DNA from: Sphingomonas mucosissima
GTDB lineage: Bacteria > Pseudomonadota > Alphaproteobacteria > Sphingomonadales > Sphingomonadaceae
NCBI RefSeq assembly: GCF_002197665.1
Contig: NZ_NBBJ01000001.1
Coordinates: 1,302,001-1,366,000 of the forward strand
Direction of reading: 5' to 3'
DNA: 64,000 nt
Within the stretch, counting starts at the first letter, position 1. Each line of letters starts with the position of its first letter. Below are positions 44,916 to 54,501 of the stretch, piece after piece. The translations under genes were made by a program, and so were the position numbers. The notes under the pieces were generated by a model, which worked only from the letters and a program-made list of their open reading frames with translations, was not told the origin of the DNA and did no database searches.

Positions 44916-46283
44916 ATGGATTTCGGTTTGCCGCAGGATCTGCTCGACTATTTGAAGGAGCTGGACGCGTTCATCGAGGCGGAGATCAAGCCGCTTGAGG
45001 ATGCCGACGATAACGTCCGCTTCTTCGACCACCGCCGCGAATATGCGCGGACCGATTTCGAGGCCGGGGGGCTCCCGCGGCACGAATGGGAAGAGTTGAT
45101 GCGGGAGGCTAAGCGCCGCGCCGACAAGGCGGGGCATCTGCGCTTCGCCATGGACCCCAAGTTCGGCGGCAAGGGCGGGTCTAACCTGTGGATGTGCGTC
45201 ATCCGCGAATATCTCGCCGCCAAGGGCCTCGGCCTTCACAACGATCTGCAGACGGAGCATTCGATCGTCGCCAACAACCCCTTCGCCAAGATGTTCGACG
45301 ATTTCGGCACCGAGGAGCAGAAGGAAGAATTCATCACCGGCACGTTGAACGGCACCCGCCGGGTGACCTTTGGCCTGACCGAACCGTATCACGGCTCCGA
45401 CGCGACCCACATGGAAACGCGCGCGGTGCCGGAACCGCGCAATGGCGTGCCCGGCTACGTCATCAACGGCGAGAAGATGTGGACGACGGGGATGCACGTC
45501 GCGACGCATTGCGCATTGTTCGCCCGCACCAGCGGCGATGCCGGCGCGGCCAAGGGCATTACCTGCTTCCTAGTGCCGACCGACGACGAAGGCGTCCAGA
45601 TCGAGGAATATCTCTGGACCTTCAACATGCCGACCGATCACCCGCGCGTCAGCTTCAAGGACGTGTGGGTGCCGGAAACGACGATCTTCGGCGATCCGGA
45701 AAATGGCCTGCCCGTCGCCCAGGCCTTCGTGCACGAGAACCGCATCCGCCAGGCAGCTTCATCGCTGGGCGCGGCGACCTATTGCATCGAGGAATCGATC
45801 CGTTACGCGCGGCAGCGCAAGCCCTTCGGCGAAGATCTCGCGCGCAACCAGGCGATCCAGTTCCCGCTGGTCGAGCTCGCCACCCAGGCCGAGATGCTGC
45901 GACTGCTGATCCGCAAGACGGCGTGGGAAATGGATCAGATGCCGCACCATGAGGTGGAAAAGCGCCTCTCGGACAAGGTGTCGATGTGCAATTACTGGGG
46001 CAATCGCCTCTGCTGCGAGGCGGCGGATCGCGCGATGCAGGTCCATGGTGGCATCGGCTACTCGCGCCACAAGGCGTTCGAGCACATCTATCGCCACCAC
46101 CGCCGCTATCGCATCACCGAAGGCGCGGAGGAGATCCAGATGCGCAAGGTCGCCGCGTTCCTGTTCGGCTACCTCGGGCCCCGGCGGCAGGAGTTCAAGG
46201 AACTCGACTGGAACGACGTAGACTATCGCAACAGCCAGATCCGCCCGCGCTCGGGCAAGCAGGCGCTCGGCAGCGTCTTCTGA
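44916..46283 (+). CDS. Acyl-CoA dehydrogenase family protein, LvaC-like candidate
   Basis: This 455-residue FAD flavoenzyme starts at ATG 44916 behind GGGAGAGG. Its motifs are FGLTEPYHGSDATHMETRAV (FAD/substrate), GEKMWTTGMHVATHCALFAR, RQRKPFGEDLARNQAIQFPL and MQVHGGIGYSRHKAFEHIYR. It ends RITEGAEEIQMRKVAAFLFG, which supplies the catalytic Glu. It is divergent from the APH kinase gene over a 90-bp promoter gap. The set kinase - small protein - dehydrogenase parallels LvaA-LvaB-LvaC, so an elimination/isomerisation of a 4-phosphoacyl-CoA is possible. Ordinary beta-oxidation is the alternative. Confidence 0.88.
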   Translation: MDFGLPQDLLDYLKELDAFIEAEIKPLEDADDNVRFFDHRREYARTDFEAGGLPRHEWEELMREAKRRADKAGHLRFAMDPKFGGKGGSNLWMCVIREYLAAKGLGLHNDLQTEHSIVANNPFAKMFDDFGTEEQKEEFITGTLNGTRRVTFGLTEPYHGSDATHMETRAVPEPRNGVPGYVINGEKMWTTGMHVATHCALFARTSGDAGAAKGITCFLVPTDDEGVQIEEYLWTFNMPTDHPRVSFKDVWVPETTIFGDPENGLPVAQAFVHENRIRQAASSLGAATYCIEESIRYARQRKPFGEDLARNQAIQFPLVELATQAEMLRLLIRKTAWEMDQMPHHEVEKRLSDKVSMCNYWGNRLCCEAADRAMQVHGGIGYSRHKAFEHIYRHHRRYRITEGAEEIQMRKVAAFLFGYLGPRRQEFKELDWNDVDYRNSQIRPRSGKQALGSVF

Positions 46284-46392
46284 TAGCTGACATCGCCGCC
46301 GCCACGGAGCTTGCTGAAGCTCCAGCGGCGGAGGACAGATCGAGGCGGATGCGAGACAGACCAGGCTTGCGACGCCACATTGATCGGCATAA

Positions 46393-47436
<1,044 letters not shown>

Positions 47437-47516
47437 ACGACTGCCCATACATCAAGTAGTTGCGCGGCACGTTCATCTGGGCCATGCCCCTCCCTCAGTC
47501 GCACTGAAGGAGGTCT

Positions 47517-49652
47517 ATGGCTGGCCTGAATGAGCGGGCCGCGCCCGACCTGACCGAATGCGATCGCGAACCGATTCATGTTCCGGGCGCGATCCAGCCC
47601 CATGGATTGCTGCTGGTCGCAGATCACAGCGACCTTCGGGTGGAAGCCGGCGCAGGCGCGCTGGAAGAGGCTTTCGGCCCCGAGTGGCGTGGCGCGTCGC
47701 TCTCCGATTTGCTTTCTCAGGATATAGCTGAGCGGCTGGATTCGCCGATCGCTGGCCCTGGAGGGTCGATCCGCGGAGCGCCCCTCGAATTACACGGCCA
47801 GACGTTTGACGTAACGCTTCACCGCACGAGCGATCATGTCGTCGCAGAGCTTGAGCCCGCATCGGAAGACCCGCTTCTTGCCGGAGAAATGCTCGGCTGG
47901 ATGGACGCGATCGCTGCCGGCTTCGAACGGGCACCGAACCTCCAAACGCTTTGCGCCCGCGCCGCGGTGGCGTTTCGCACACTAACCGGCTTCGACCGCG
48001 TGATGGTTTATCGCTTTCTGGACGATGACGCTGGGCGTGTCGTGGCGGAAGCCCGTGATCCGTCGCTGGACAGCTTCATGCACCATCACTTCCCGGCGGC
48101 CGACATACCGCGCCAGGCGCGTGCCTTGTACGTTCGGAACCGCGCGCGCGTTATCCCGGACGTCGGCTACGTGCCAGCGCCGCTGCGCCCCGCAGGGTAC
48201 CAGTCTCTCGACCTCAGCGACGTGTCGATGCGAAGCGTGTCGCCGATCCACATTCAATATCTGCGGAATATGGGTGTCGGTGCGTCCGGTTCGATCTCGA
48301 TCGTCAAGGACGGCATGCTCTGGGGGCTGATCGCTTGCCATCATCATACGGCCAAGACGATGCCGCTGGATGTTCGCCTTGCGGCCGCGGCCCTTGCCGG
48401 CGGCCTTGCCCGGCAGATCCGTGCGCGCGAGGAGGCCGAAAGCTATCGCGAGCGGCTGTCGCTTCGTGCTGCGGAGGATTCGCTCGTCCCCGCGTTCAAG
48501 CCGCCGCTGACCCGTGCGGTCGCCAGCCGGCACGATGAGCTTCAGCGCATGATGGATAGCGATGGCGTGGCGGTGATCCATCCCGGCGGGATTGATCGTT
48601 ATGGCCGCTGTCCTGACGAAGAAGACATCAGAAGCATCGGCAATTGGCTCGCCGAGCGGAATACAACCGACGCTTTCGCGACCCACCACCTAGCAGGCCA
48701 CCTGCACTCGGCATCAAGCTTTCCGGACAAGGCCAGCGGGATCATGGCCCTGCCCGTGCCCGAAGAGCAAGCGATCCTGCTGTGGTTTCGCGCGGAGCAG
48801 GTCGAGGAAATCGAATGGGCCGGCAATCCGCACAAGGGCGTCGAGCATGATCCCGCTGCCATATTGACGCCGCGCACGTCGTTCGAAACCTGGCGGGAAA
48901 CCGTGCGGTGCCGATCGCGGCGCTGGACCTTGGAGCAGACCGAGTCGGCCCACCGGCTGCGCCGCGCCTTGCATTCGGCGAGTGAAGCGCGCGAGCGGCA
49001 GCGCCTGTTCCAGGAGTTGGAACGCGCCGTTGCCGAGAAGGACCTGACATTGGCACAGAAGGACGTGCTGATGAAGGAAGTGGATCATCGCGTTCAGAAC
49101 AGCCTGCAATTGGTGTCCGCCTTTTTGTCACTGCAGGCACGCGAAGCGGGGCCCGGTCCCGTCAACGATCAGTTGATCGAGGCCAGGTCTCGGCTGTCGT
49201 CCGTGGCGCTTGTGCATCGCCGCCTTTACCGCGACGACCAGATCGAGACGATAGACCTGGCGCGGTATCTCGACGAGTTGATCGGCGACCTGAAGGGCTC
49301 GCTTGGCAATGAGTGGTCATCTCAGATGACGGTTGATCTCACGCCCATGCTCATCCCGACCGACCGGGCGATCAGCATCGGCCTGATCGCGTCCGAACTC
49401 GTCATCAATGCCACCAAATATGCCTATGGTGGCGCCTCCGGGCCGATCGACATTGCCCTTGAGCAACATCGGAATCGGTTCCGCTTGATCGTGGCCGACC
49501 AGGGCACAGGCATCACGGGCGAGCGTCGCGGCTTTGGCAGTCGCATGATGCAGGCGGTCATGGCGCGGCTCGGTGGGACGCTTGATCATGCGGACAACAG
49601 TCCTGGTCTTCGCGCGATCCTGACGGCGCCGATCGAGGACAAGCCGCGCTGA
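47517..49652 (+). CDS. bphP: Bacteriophytochrome sensor histidine kinase
   Basis: This 711-residue red/far-red photoreceptor kinase has Cys15 (LTECDREPIHVPGAIQPHG), the biliverdin-linking Cys of BphPs. A PAS-GAF-PHY core follows: FPAADIPRQARALY and SVSPIHIQYLRNMGVGASGS in GAF, TPRTSFETW as the PHY tongue PRxSF motif. The kinase is of HisKA_2/HWE type with phosphorylation site LMKEVDHRVQNSLQLVSAFL, and ATP-binding SELVINATKYAYGG and RRGFGSRMMQAV. AAGGAGGT lies just before ATG 47517. No response regulator gene is adjacent. Heme oxygenase bphO is convergent 43 bp away. Confidence 0.96.
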   Translation: MAGLNERAAPDLTECDREPIHVPGAIQPHGLLLVADHSDLRVEAGAGALEEAFGPEWRGASLSDLLSQDIAERLDSPIAGPGGSIRGAPLELHGQTFDVTLHRTSDHVVAELEPASEDPLLAGEMLGWMDAIAAGFERAPNLQTLCARAAVAFRTLTGFDRVMVYRFLDDDAGRVVAEARDPSLDSFMHHHFPAADIPRQARALYVRNRARVIPDVGYVPAPLRPAGYQSLDLSDVSMRSVSPIHIQYLRNMGVGASGSISIVKDGMLWGLIACHHHTAKTMPLDVRLAAAALAGGLARQIRAREEAESYRERLSLRAAEDSLVPAFKPPLTRAVASRHDELQRMMDSDGVAVIHPGGIDRYGRCPDEEDIRSIGNWLAERNTTDAFATHHLAGHLHSASSFPDKASGIMALPVPEEQAILLWFRAEQVEEIEWAGNPHKGVEHDPAAILTPRTSFETWRETVRCRSRRWTLEQTESAHRLRRALHSASEARERQRLFQELERAVAEKDLTLAQKDVLMKEVDHRVQNSLQLVSAFLSLQAREAGPGPVNDQLIEARSRLSSVALVHRRLYRDDQIETIDLARYLDELIGDLKGSLGNEWSSQMTVDLTPMLIPTDRAISIGLIASELVINATKYAYGGASGPIDIALEQHRNRFRLIVADQGTGITGERRGFGSRMMQAVMARLGGTLDHADNSPGLRAILTAPIEDKPR

Positions 49653-49695
49653 CCGCTGCTGCTATACGGGTTGGTGTCCCGGGGCGCCGGGCGCT

Positions 49696-50223
49696 CTAAC
49701 TCGCTTGGCGGATGGGCTCGGGCGCGCTGGCAGCCTCATAGAGGTCGAACGTTGCCCGCGCCCCGGCAACCATCTGGCTCAGCCAATCCTCGTCGCGATC
49801 CACCGCGGCAGCATCGATGGCTTGGCGGATCGCGCGCCACTCACCGGGTTGGTGCACAGCCGACAGATAGGCCGCCGGCAACCCAGGCCCGACACGCTTC
49901 GCCAGAAGGCCACCGCCCAAGCGCGATCCTTCGACCACATAGAGCGCGCCCCAATGTTCCGGGGCCGGATTACTGTCGGTGCTTATTGGCAAGGTTGCCG
50001 CGACGCCTAATGCCCGAAGGTCGGCCTCCAGCAGCGGGGCACGGCGGCGCAGCGCCGGCCAGATCGCCGCCGCCCGCGATTCCGCCTCGGGGAGCGCGCG
50101 CGCATGTGCTTCCAGAAAGCGGCGGTAGGAAACCGGATCGGCGAGATCGTTGATGCCGAAAACCGAATCCACCGCTTCGTGAGAAGCTGCGGTCCTCGCG
50201 CGAAGCAGGGCAATTGCTGACAT
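49696..50223 (-). CDS. bphO: Biliverdin-producing heme oxygenase
   Basis: This 175-residue enzyme has the proximal heme ligand His15 (RTAASHEAVDSVFG). The distal-helix region is GALYVVEGSRLGGGLLAKRV, with the Gly-rich kink of bacterial heme oxygenases. It cleaves heme to biliverdin IXalpha, the chromophore of BphP. The gene converges on bphP with a 43-bp gap, which supports the pairing. The start ATG 50223 has only a weak ribosome site. Length is typical for BphO (about 180-200). Confidence 0.9.
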   Translation of the reverse strand: MSAIALLRARTAASHEAVDSVFGINDLADPVSYRRFLEAHARALPEAESRAAAIWPALRRRAPLLEADLRALGVAATLPISTDSNPAPEHWGALYVVEGSRLGGGLLAKRVGPGLPAAYLSAVHQPGEWRAIRQAIDAAAVDRDEDWLSQMVAGARATFDLYEAASAPEPIRQAS

Positions 50224-50269
50224 GGCGGGATCGATGCCCCATCAGCACCAGGGCGTCGAGCCCAAGCTT

Positions 50270-50356
50270 TGGTACGGGTGGTCGGACTCGAACCGACAAT
50301 CTGTTGCCAGAGGCGGATTTTGAGTCCGCTGCGTCTACCAATTCCGCCACACCCGC
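50270..50356 (-). tRNA. tRNA-Leu (anticodon CAA)
   Basis: This is an 87-nt class II tRNA on the minus strand. Acceptor GCGGGTG pairs with CACCCGT (the first pair is G-U), followed by A-CCA. The anticodon stem GCGGA/TCCGC encloses CTCAAAA, with CAA as anticodon. The long variable arm is CTCTGGCAACAGAT-like, and the T-arm GTCGG-TTCGAGT-CCGAC is intact. It reads the UUG leucine codon. Confidence 0.97.
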
Positions 50357-50473
50357 GTGATGGGAAGCGCGCATTGGCACAAACTGGCCCTGCCCGTCCA
50401 GCCCGCACGATGCGCTAACATCCGGTTCGTTGTGGCGACTCTATCCGAGATGCGGCGCGGCGCGCCGGCTTGC

Positions 50474-50809
50474 CTAGTCCGCGTTGCCCAGCGGTACGGG
50501 TTTGCGCGCCAGCTGTGGATCAATGGGCTTGTCAAAGGCGATCCCGGCGCGCCCTTCGACCTGCCAGGCGACCCGGCCCGATATCCACCCCAGACCACCC
50601 AACTCGATCTGAACCACCGAATCAGGCGTCACCGGCTCCGGTAATTCCGCCATCAGCCCGCCGCTCGACAAATTGCGAACGCGCACTGTTGCTTCCACCT
50701 CGGAGCCGGCGACCTTCAGGCGGGCCGAAAGCGAGAGGCTATCGCGGCCTCGGCCGTCAGCGCCCGCACCGGCGGTGTTCGAGAGAGCGCTGTCGGCGGC
50801 CGGATCCAT
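50474..50809 (-). CDS. PilZ-domain protein
   Basis: This is a 111-residue single-domain protein. The PilZ core is VRVRNLSSGGLMAELP (the [D/N]xSxxG c-di-GMP-binding motif) with VVQIELGGLGWISGRVAWQV as the beta barrel. The N-terminal RxxxR motif is not clear; the region reads GRGRDSLSLSARL. ATG 50809 is preferred over a TTG at 50851. It could receive c-di-GMP signals such as those set by the GGDEF-EAL protein at 27031, but no direct link is visible. It is downstream of dksA on the same strand. Confidence 0.82.
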   Translation of the reverse strand: MDPAADSALSNTAGAGADGRGRDSLSLSARLKVAGSEVEATVRVRNLSSGGLMAELPEPVTPDSVVQIELGGLGWISGRVAWQVEGRAGIAFDKPIDPQLARKPVPLGNAD

Positions 50810-50875
50810 GCTCGTCAAAATACGTCTCAATTCTTGCCGAATCACGAACAAGCGCGGCGGCTCGTTCGTGCCGGA

Positions 50876-51337
50876 TCAGTCTTCGCGCGAAATCTTCTCG
50901 TTTCGCTCGTGGCGCTCCTGCGCCTCCACGGTCATGGTCGCAATCGGTCGTGCCTCAAGCCGCCCCAGGCTGATCGGCTCGCCGGTCACTTCACAATAAC
51001 CGTATTCGCCTTCGTCGATGCGGCGCAACGCCGCTTCGATCTTCCCGATGAGCTTGCGCTGACGATCGCGCGTGCGCAGCTCGATCGACCAGTCGGTCTC
51101 GCTGGAAGCCCGATCATTGAGATCGGACTCGCGCAGCGAATCGATCTGCAATTGCGACAATGTGCCAAGCGACTCCCGAAGAATGGCATCTTTCCAGGCC
51201 AAGAGCTTGGCGCGGAAATATTCCTTCTGCCGGGGGTTCATGAAGGGCTCGTCCGGATGCGGACGATAACCGTCATCATTGGCCGCCCCCAGATCTTCTG
51301 GTGTTGCCTGATCCACGCGATTGTAAGCCGTCGCCAT
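50876..51337 (-). CDS. dksA: RNA-polymerase-binding transcription factor DksA
   Basis: This 153-residue coiled-coil protein has KEYFRAKLLAWKDAIL, LQIDSLRESDLNDRASSETD (DxxDxA-type tip) and RKLIGKIEAALRRIDEGEYGYC. Its finger region YCEVTGEPISLGRLEARPIA keeps one of the four zinc Cys of E. coli DksA, the usual alphaproteobacterial form. It modulates rRNA and stress promoters with ppGpp in the RNA polymerase secondary channel. ATG 51337 is used; the extra codon upstream is TTG. Confidence 0.94.
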   Translation of the reverse strand: MATAYNRVDQATPEDLGAANDDGYRPHPDEPFMNPRQKEYFRAKLLAWKDAILRESLGTLSQLQIDSLRESDLNDRASSETDWSIELRTRDRQRKLIGKIEAALRRIDEGEYGYCEVTGEPISLGRLEARPIATMTVEAQERHERNEKISRED

Positions 51338-51681
51338 CAACCCGTCTCCCCGCCCGCGTCAGGGGTGGCATGTGCACCCCCGGATCCCGTGGCGCGCCTA
51401 TAAACGCCGACCCGGAAACTCACAAGCATTCGCGGACGTGGCGCGCTAGGTAATCATTGCTTCATTGCACGACCGTGAACATAAGCGCCGTTTCAAGATG
51501 TCCCGGCATGGCACGTTAAGGTAGAAAAGGTGGGCGCGGCGCCAAAAGGCGCCGAAAAACGTCCCTGCCGATGGTCATTGGAGTTGAGTTTAAGTGTTTG
51601 TTCTGCACGGTGGTGGCAAGCAAACGCTGAAGAATACACAGGGCGGCACAAGGTGCGGCTCAAGAATGAGAGAGTGACATC
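51338..51681. other. Intergenic region between divergent dksA and the PEP-CTERM-like gene
   Basis: There is no open gene. It contains the dksA leader and a perfect 6-bp-stem hairpin, GGCGCC-AAAA-GGCGCC, at 51538-51553, without a U-run on the plus strand. The 130 bp before the ATG at 51682 hold no clear -35/-10 pair that I can assign. Confidence 0.5.
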
Positions 51682-52542
51682 ATGTCGGTGCGGATGGCTT
51701 TGGCGAAACTCTGCGCGTGCACCGTTGGCGGTGCCGTGATCGGCGGCGGCGCGGTACATGTCGCGCAGACGCAGCAGCCGCGTAGTTCCTTTACAAAGGT
51801 GGCAAAGGTCGCGCCGAAGCAGCGCATCGTGAAGCGCACACCCGCCCGCCGGACGCCGGTGCGCCGTGTTGTTGCAGCCACGCCGGCGGCCTGCGCGCCG
51901 ACGGTGGTGACGGTAGCGGCGCAGGCCGCCCCCATCCCCGTGCCGCTCCCCCAAGCGCCCGCGTTCGCCAGTGGCGGCGGAGACGTGGCACCCATCGTGG
52001 GTGGCGGCTGGGGCGGTGGCGTCGGCGGCGGCGGGTTCTTCGCTGGTGGCTTCTTCGGCGGATCGGGCGGCGTCGGCGGATCGAGCGGGCTCGTGATCTC
52101 GTCGACCTCGAGCTCGAGCGGCGGCTCCACGTCCACGGGTGGATCTTCGACGTCGACTGGCGGGTCTTCCACCTCCACGGGTGGGGTCTCCACGTCGACT
52201 GGTGGATCATCGACGTCGACGTCTACGGGCGGAGTCTCGACTTCGACCGGCGGGTCTTCGACCTCTACCTCAACCGGTGGATCCTCGACATCGTCGTCGA
52301 CGTCTTCGTCCACCTCGACATCGTCATCCACGTCCAGCTCGTCCTATGGTTCGTCGTCCAAGGGCTGGAGCTCGAATGGCGGGCATTGGTCATCCAATGG
52401 CGGCTGGTCCTCCAATGGCGGCAATAGCAGCGGCAACCCGTCACCGGTGCCCGCGCCGCCTATGATGATCCTGTTTGGCGCAGCGGCGGCTGGTTTGGCT
52501 GCTCGCTTCCGCTTCGCCCGAAAGGCATCCGCGAAGGCCTGA
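51682..52542 (+). CDS. Ser/Thr/Gly-repeat surface protein with PEP-CTERM-like C-terminus
   Basis: This 286-residue exported protein opens with a signal-anchor-like hydrophobic stretch (MALAKLCACTVGGAVIGGGA). A basic region (about 35-65, KRTPARRTPVRR) and a glycine-rich segment (95-140) come next. About 75 residues of STSTGGSS-type repeats follow, then SSNGGHW/SSNGGW repeats. The C-terminus reads PVPAPPMMILFGAAAAGLAA followed by RFRFARKA, fitting a PEP-CTERM-like sorting signal (PxP motif, hydrophobic helix, basic tail). The repeat tract is Ser/Thr-rich and would suit glycosylation. No known function. Repeat number could vary between strains. Confidence 0.7.
   Translation: MSVRMALAKLCACTVGGAVIGGGAVHVAQTQQPRSSFTKVAKVAPKQRIVKRTPARRTPVRRVVAATPAACAPTVVTVAAQAAPIPVPLPQAPAFASGGGDVAPIVGGGWGGGVGGGGFFAGGFFGGSGGVGGSSGLVISSTSSSSGGSTSTGGSSTSTGGSSTSTGGVSTSTGGSSTSTSTGGVSTSTGGSSTSTSTGGSSTSSSTSSSTSTSSSTSSSSYGSSSKGWSSNGGHWSSNGGWSSNGGNSSGNPSPVPAPPMMILFGAAAAGLAARFRFARKASAKA
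52121..52345 (+). repeat. In-frame tandem DNA repeat encoding STSTGG units
   Basis: Imperfect tandem units of about 18-24 nt (variants of TCCACGTCCACGGGTGGA and TCGACGTCGACTGGTGGA) lie inside the PEP-CTERM-like gene, each coding STSTGG with S or V after it. Codon use varies between units, so this is an aged or diverged array. Multiples of 3 preserve frame. Confidence 0.7.
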
Positions 52543-52560
52543 CCGGCAAAGGTGATCGTG

Positions 52561-52584
52561 CCGCGCACCACGATCGGTGCGCGG
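52561..52584. terminator. Probable bidirectional terminator hairpin
   Basis: CCGCGCACC-ACGATC-GGTGCGCGG is a perfect 9-bp GC-rich stem with a 6-nt loop. It sits in the 52-bp gap between the convergent PEP-CTERM-like gene and the host-attachment gene. No T-run follows on either side, so termination efficiency is uncertain. Confidence 0.5.
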
Positions 52585-52594
52585 CCACGCGTGA

Positions 52595-53104
52595 TCAGGC
52601 GTTAAGGAGCGCCTGCTCGATATCCGGGATCGGATGACCGGTCAGATCCTTTGAAAGCTCGCCGGCAAGACGGTCGGTCACTTCCTTGTGATAATGTTTG
52701 CGCAACTCGCCCAGAGTCTTGGGCGGCGCAATCACGATCAGCTTGTCGTATTCGTTGGCGAACGCCCGCTTCTTCAGCAGCTCCGCGGCATCGGCGGCGA
52801 AGCGGTCTTCCTCCATCTGGTGATAATCAGTCTCGCCCATGGTGCCGCGGTTCGGCGCGAATTGTGCGCCACCGCCCTGCGCATGATTAGAGCCGTTACG
52901 TGCGATCGATGGCGCACCCGGGCCGGACTGGGTCGACGATGCGCGTCCCGCCTTGTCGGTCTTTTGTTCGATGTCAGCCGGATTCGGCCGCTCCTCGGCA
53001 TGCTCCACCGTCAGGTTCGGGTGCACGTCGTCGCCTTCATTGCGCAGGAACAGCAGCTTGCGGCCATCCGCGACCAGAACGACGGAATTGTGCGGCACTT
53101 GCAT
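52595..53104 (-). CDS. Host attachment family protein
   Basis: This 169-residue cytoplasmic protein has an N-terminal strand VVLVADGRKLLFLRNEG. A variable, polar middle (about 45-90) follows, then a C-terminal domain with EDRFAADAAELLKKRAFANE, KLIVIAPPKTLGELRKHYHK and LAGELSKDLTGHPIPDIEQA. This is the pattern of the 'host attachment protein' family found in rhizobia and sphingomonads, whose mechanism is not established. ATG 53104 is chosen over ATG 53113 because the AGGAG site is 9 nt from the first but directly abuts the second. Confidence 0.83.
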   Translation of the reverse strand: MQVPHNSVVLVADGRKLLFLRNEGDDVHPNLTVEHAEERPNPADIEQKTDKAGRASSTQSGPGAPSIARNGSNHAQGGGAQFAPNRGTMGETDYHQMEEDRFAADAAELLKKRAFANEYDKLIVIAPPKTLGELRKHYHKEVTDRLAGELSKDLTGHPIPDIEQALLNA

Positions 53105-53201
53105 GGGGGGCATCTCCTGTGTTTGAGCGTATCACGCGAAAGAACGCGTAGCCGCCCGGACGGGTTGCCTCCCCAAGCGACCCCCGGCATAGCCCCGCGC
53201 C

Positions 53202-54479
53202 ATGCTCGACATTCGCCTGATCCGTGACGAACCCGCCGCCTTCGACGCCGCTATGGCGCGCCGTGGCAAGCCGGCGGACGCTGCCACCATCCTCGATCTT
53301 GATCGTCGCCGCCGCGAGGTGGTGACGGAGCTTCAGGTCGGCCAGGCGCGCCGCAATGAAGCATCAAAGGCAATCGGTGCGGCCAAGGCGAAGAAGGACG
53401 AGGAAACCGCCGCCGCGCTGATGGCGGAAGTCGCCACGCTGAAGCAGCGGCTGCCCGAGCTGGAGGCAGAGGAAGCCCGGCTCGGCGGCGAACTCGACAG
53501 CCTGCTCGCCGGCCTCCCCAACCTGCCGCTGGCCGACGTGCCTGATGGGGCGGACGAGAACGACAATCAGCTGATCCACGAGCGCGGCCAGCGGCCCGCG
53601 TTCGACTTTGCGATCAGCGAGCATGACGCGATCGGCCCCGCACTCGGCCTCGATTTCGAAACCGGCGCGATGCTTTCCGGCGCACGCTTCACGCTGGTGC
53701 GCGGCCATGTCGCGAGGCTCGCCCGCGCGCTCGGCCAGTTCGGGCTAGACGTGCTGACGCGCGACTATGGCTATGAGGAAGTGATCCCCCCGCTCCTCGT
53801 GCGCGACGAGGCGATGTTCGGCACCGGTCAGTTGCCGAAATTCGCCGAGGATCTGTTCCGCACCACCGACGGCCGCTGGCTGATCCCGACCAGCGAGGTC
53901 AGCCTCACCAACATCGTGCGCGAGAAGATCCTCGCCGCCACCGATCTGCCGCTGCGCTTCACCGCCCTCACCCCCTGCTTCCGCTCCGAGGCGGGCTCGG
54001 CCGGCCGTGACACGCGCGGCTTCATCCGTCAGCATCAGTTCGACAAGGCCGAGATGGTCTCGATCGTCGAGCCCGATCAGTCGGAGGCCGAGCATGAGCG
54101 GATGACCGCCGCGGCCGAGGACGTGCTGTCCCGCCTGGAGCTGCCGTTCCGCCGCATGAAGCTGTGCACGGGCGATATGGGCTTTTCCGCTGCCCGCACT
54201 TACGACATCGAAGTGTGGCTGCCCGGGCAGGATCGCTATCGCGAAGTCTCCTCCTGCTCGACCTGCACCGATTTCCAAGCCCGGCGCATGAACGCGCGCT
54301 TCCGCCCTGAAGGCGAAAAGGCCACGCGCTTCGTCCATACGCTCAACGGCTCGGGCCTGGTGATCGGCCGGACGATCGTTGCCATCCTGGAGAATTACCA
54401 GCAGGCCGACGGCTCGGTTGCGGTACCCGCGGTGCTGCAACCCTATCTGGGCGGGCTGAACAGGCTGGAGCCGCGGTGA
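53202..54479 (+). CDS. serS: Seryl-tRNA synthetase
   Basis: This 425-residue class II synthetase charges tRNA-Ser. It has an N-terminal long coiled-coil arm (about 30-100) that holds the tRNA. Motif 2 [14 protein letters not shown], motif 3 [18 protein letters not shown] and the motif-1 region [19 protein letters not shown] are intact. Length is typical (about 425). An nlpD-like gene follows after 22 bp in the same direction, an order seen in other alphaproteobacteria. Confidence 0.97.
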   Translation: MLDIRLIRDEPAAFDAAMARRGKPADAATILDLDRRRREVVTELQVGQARRNEASKAIGAAKAKKDEETAAALMAEVATLKQRLPELEAEEARLGGELDSLLAGLPNLPLADVPDGADENDNQLIHERGQRPAFDFAISEHDAIGPALGLDFETGAMLSGARFTLVRGHVARLARALGQFGLDVLTRDYGYEEVIPPLLVRDEAMFGTGQLPKFAEDLFRTTDGRWLIPTSEVSLTNIVREKILAATDLPLRFTALTPCFRSEAGSAGRDTRGFIRQHQFDKAEMVSIVEPDQSEAEHERMTAAAEDVLSRLELPFRRMKLCTGDMGFSAARTYDIEVWLPGQDRYREVSSCSTCTDFQARRMNARFRPEGEKATRFVHTLNGSGLVIGRTIVAILENYQQADGSVAVPAVLQPYLGGLNRLEPR

Positions 54480-54501
54480 TCCAAGGGTTACGGCGCCGAC
54501 C

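Noticed and set aside
51660..52331. Long antisense open frame (minus strand) with repeated DPPVDVE motifs
   Set aside because: It is the mirror of the STSTGG DNA repeat. The plus-strand frame has a signal segment and a sorting tail; the antisense one has neither and overlaps the whole gene.
52121..52345. Possible CRISPR array
   Set aside because: The repeats are short, contiguous and in frame within a coding sequence, with no spacers or cas genes.
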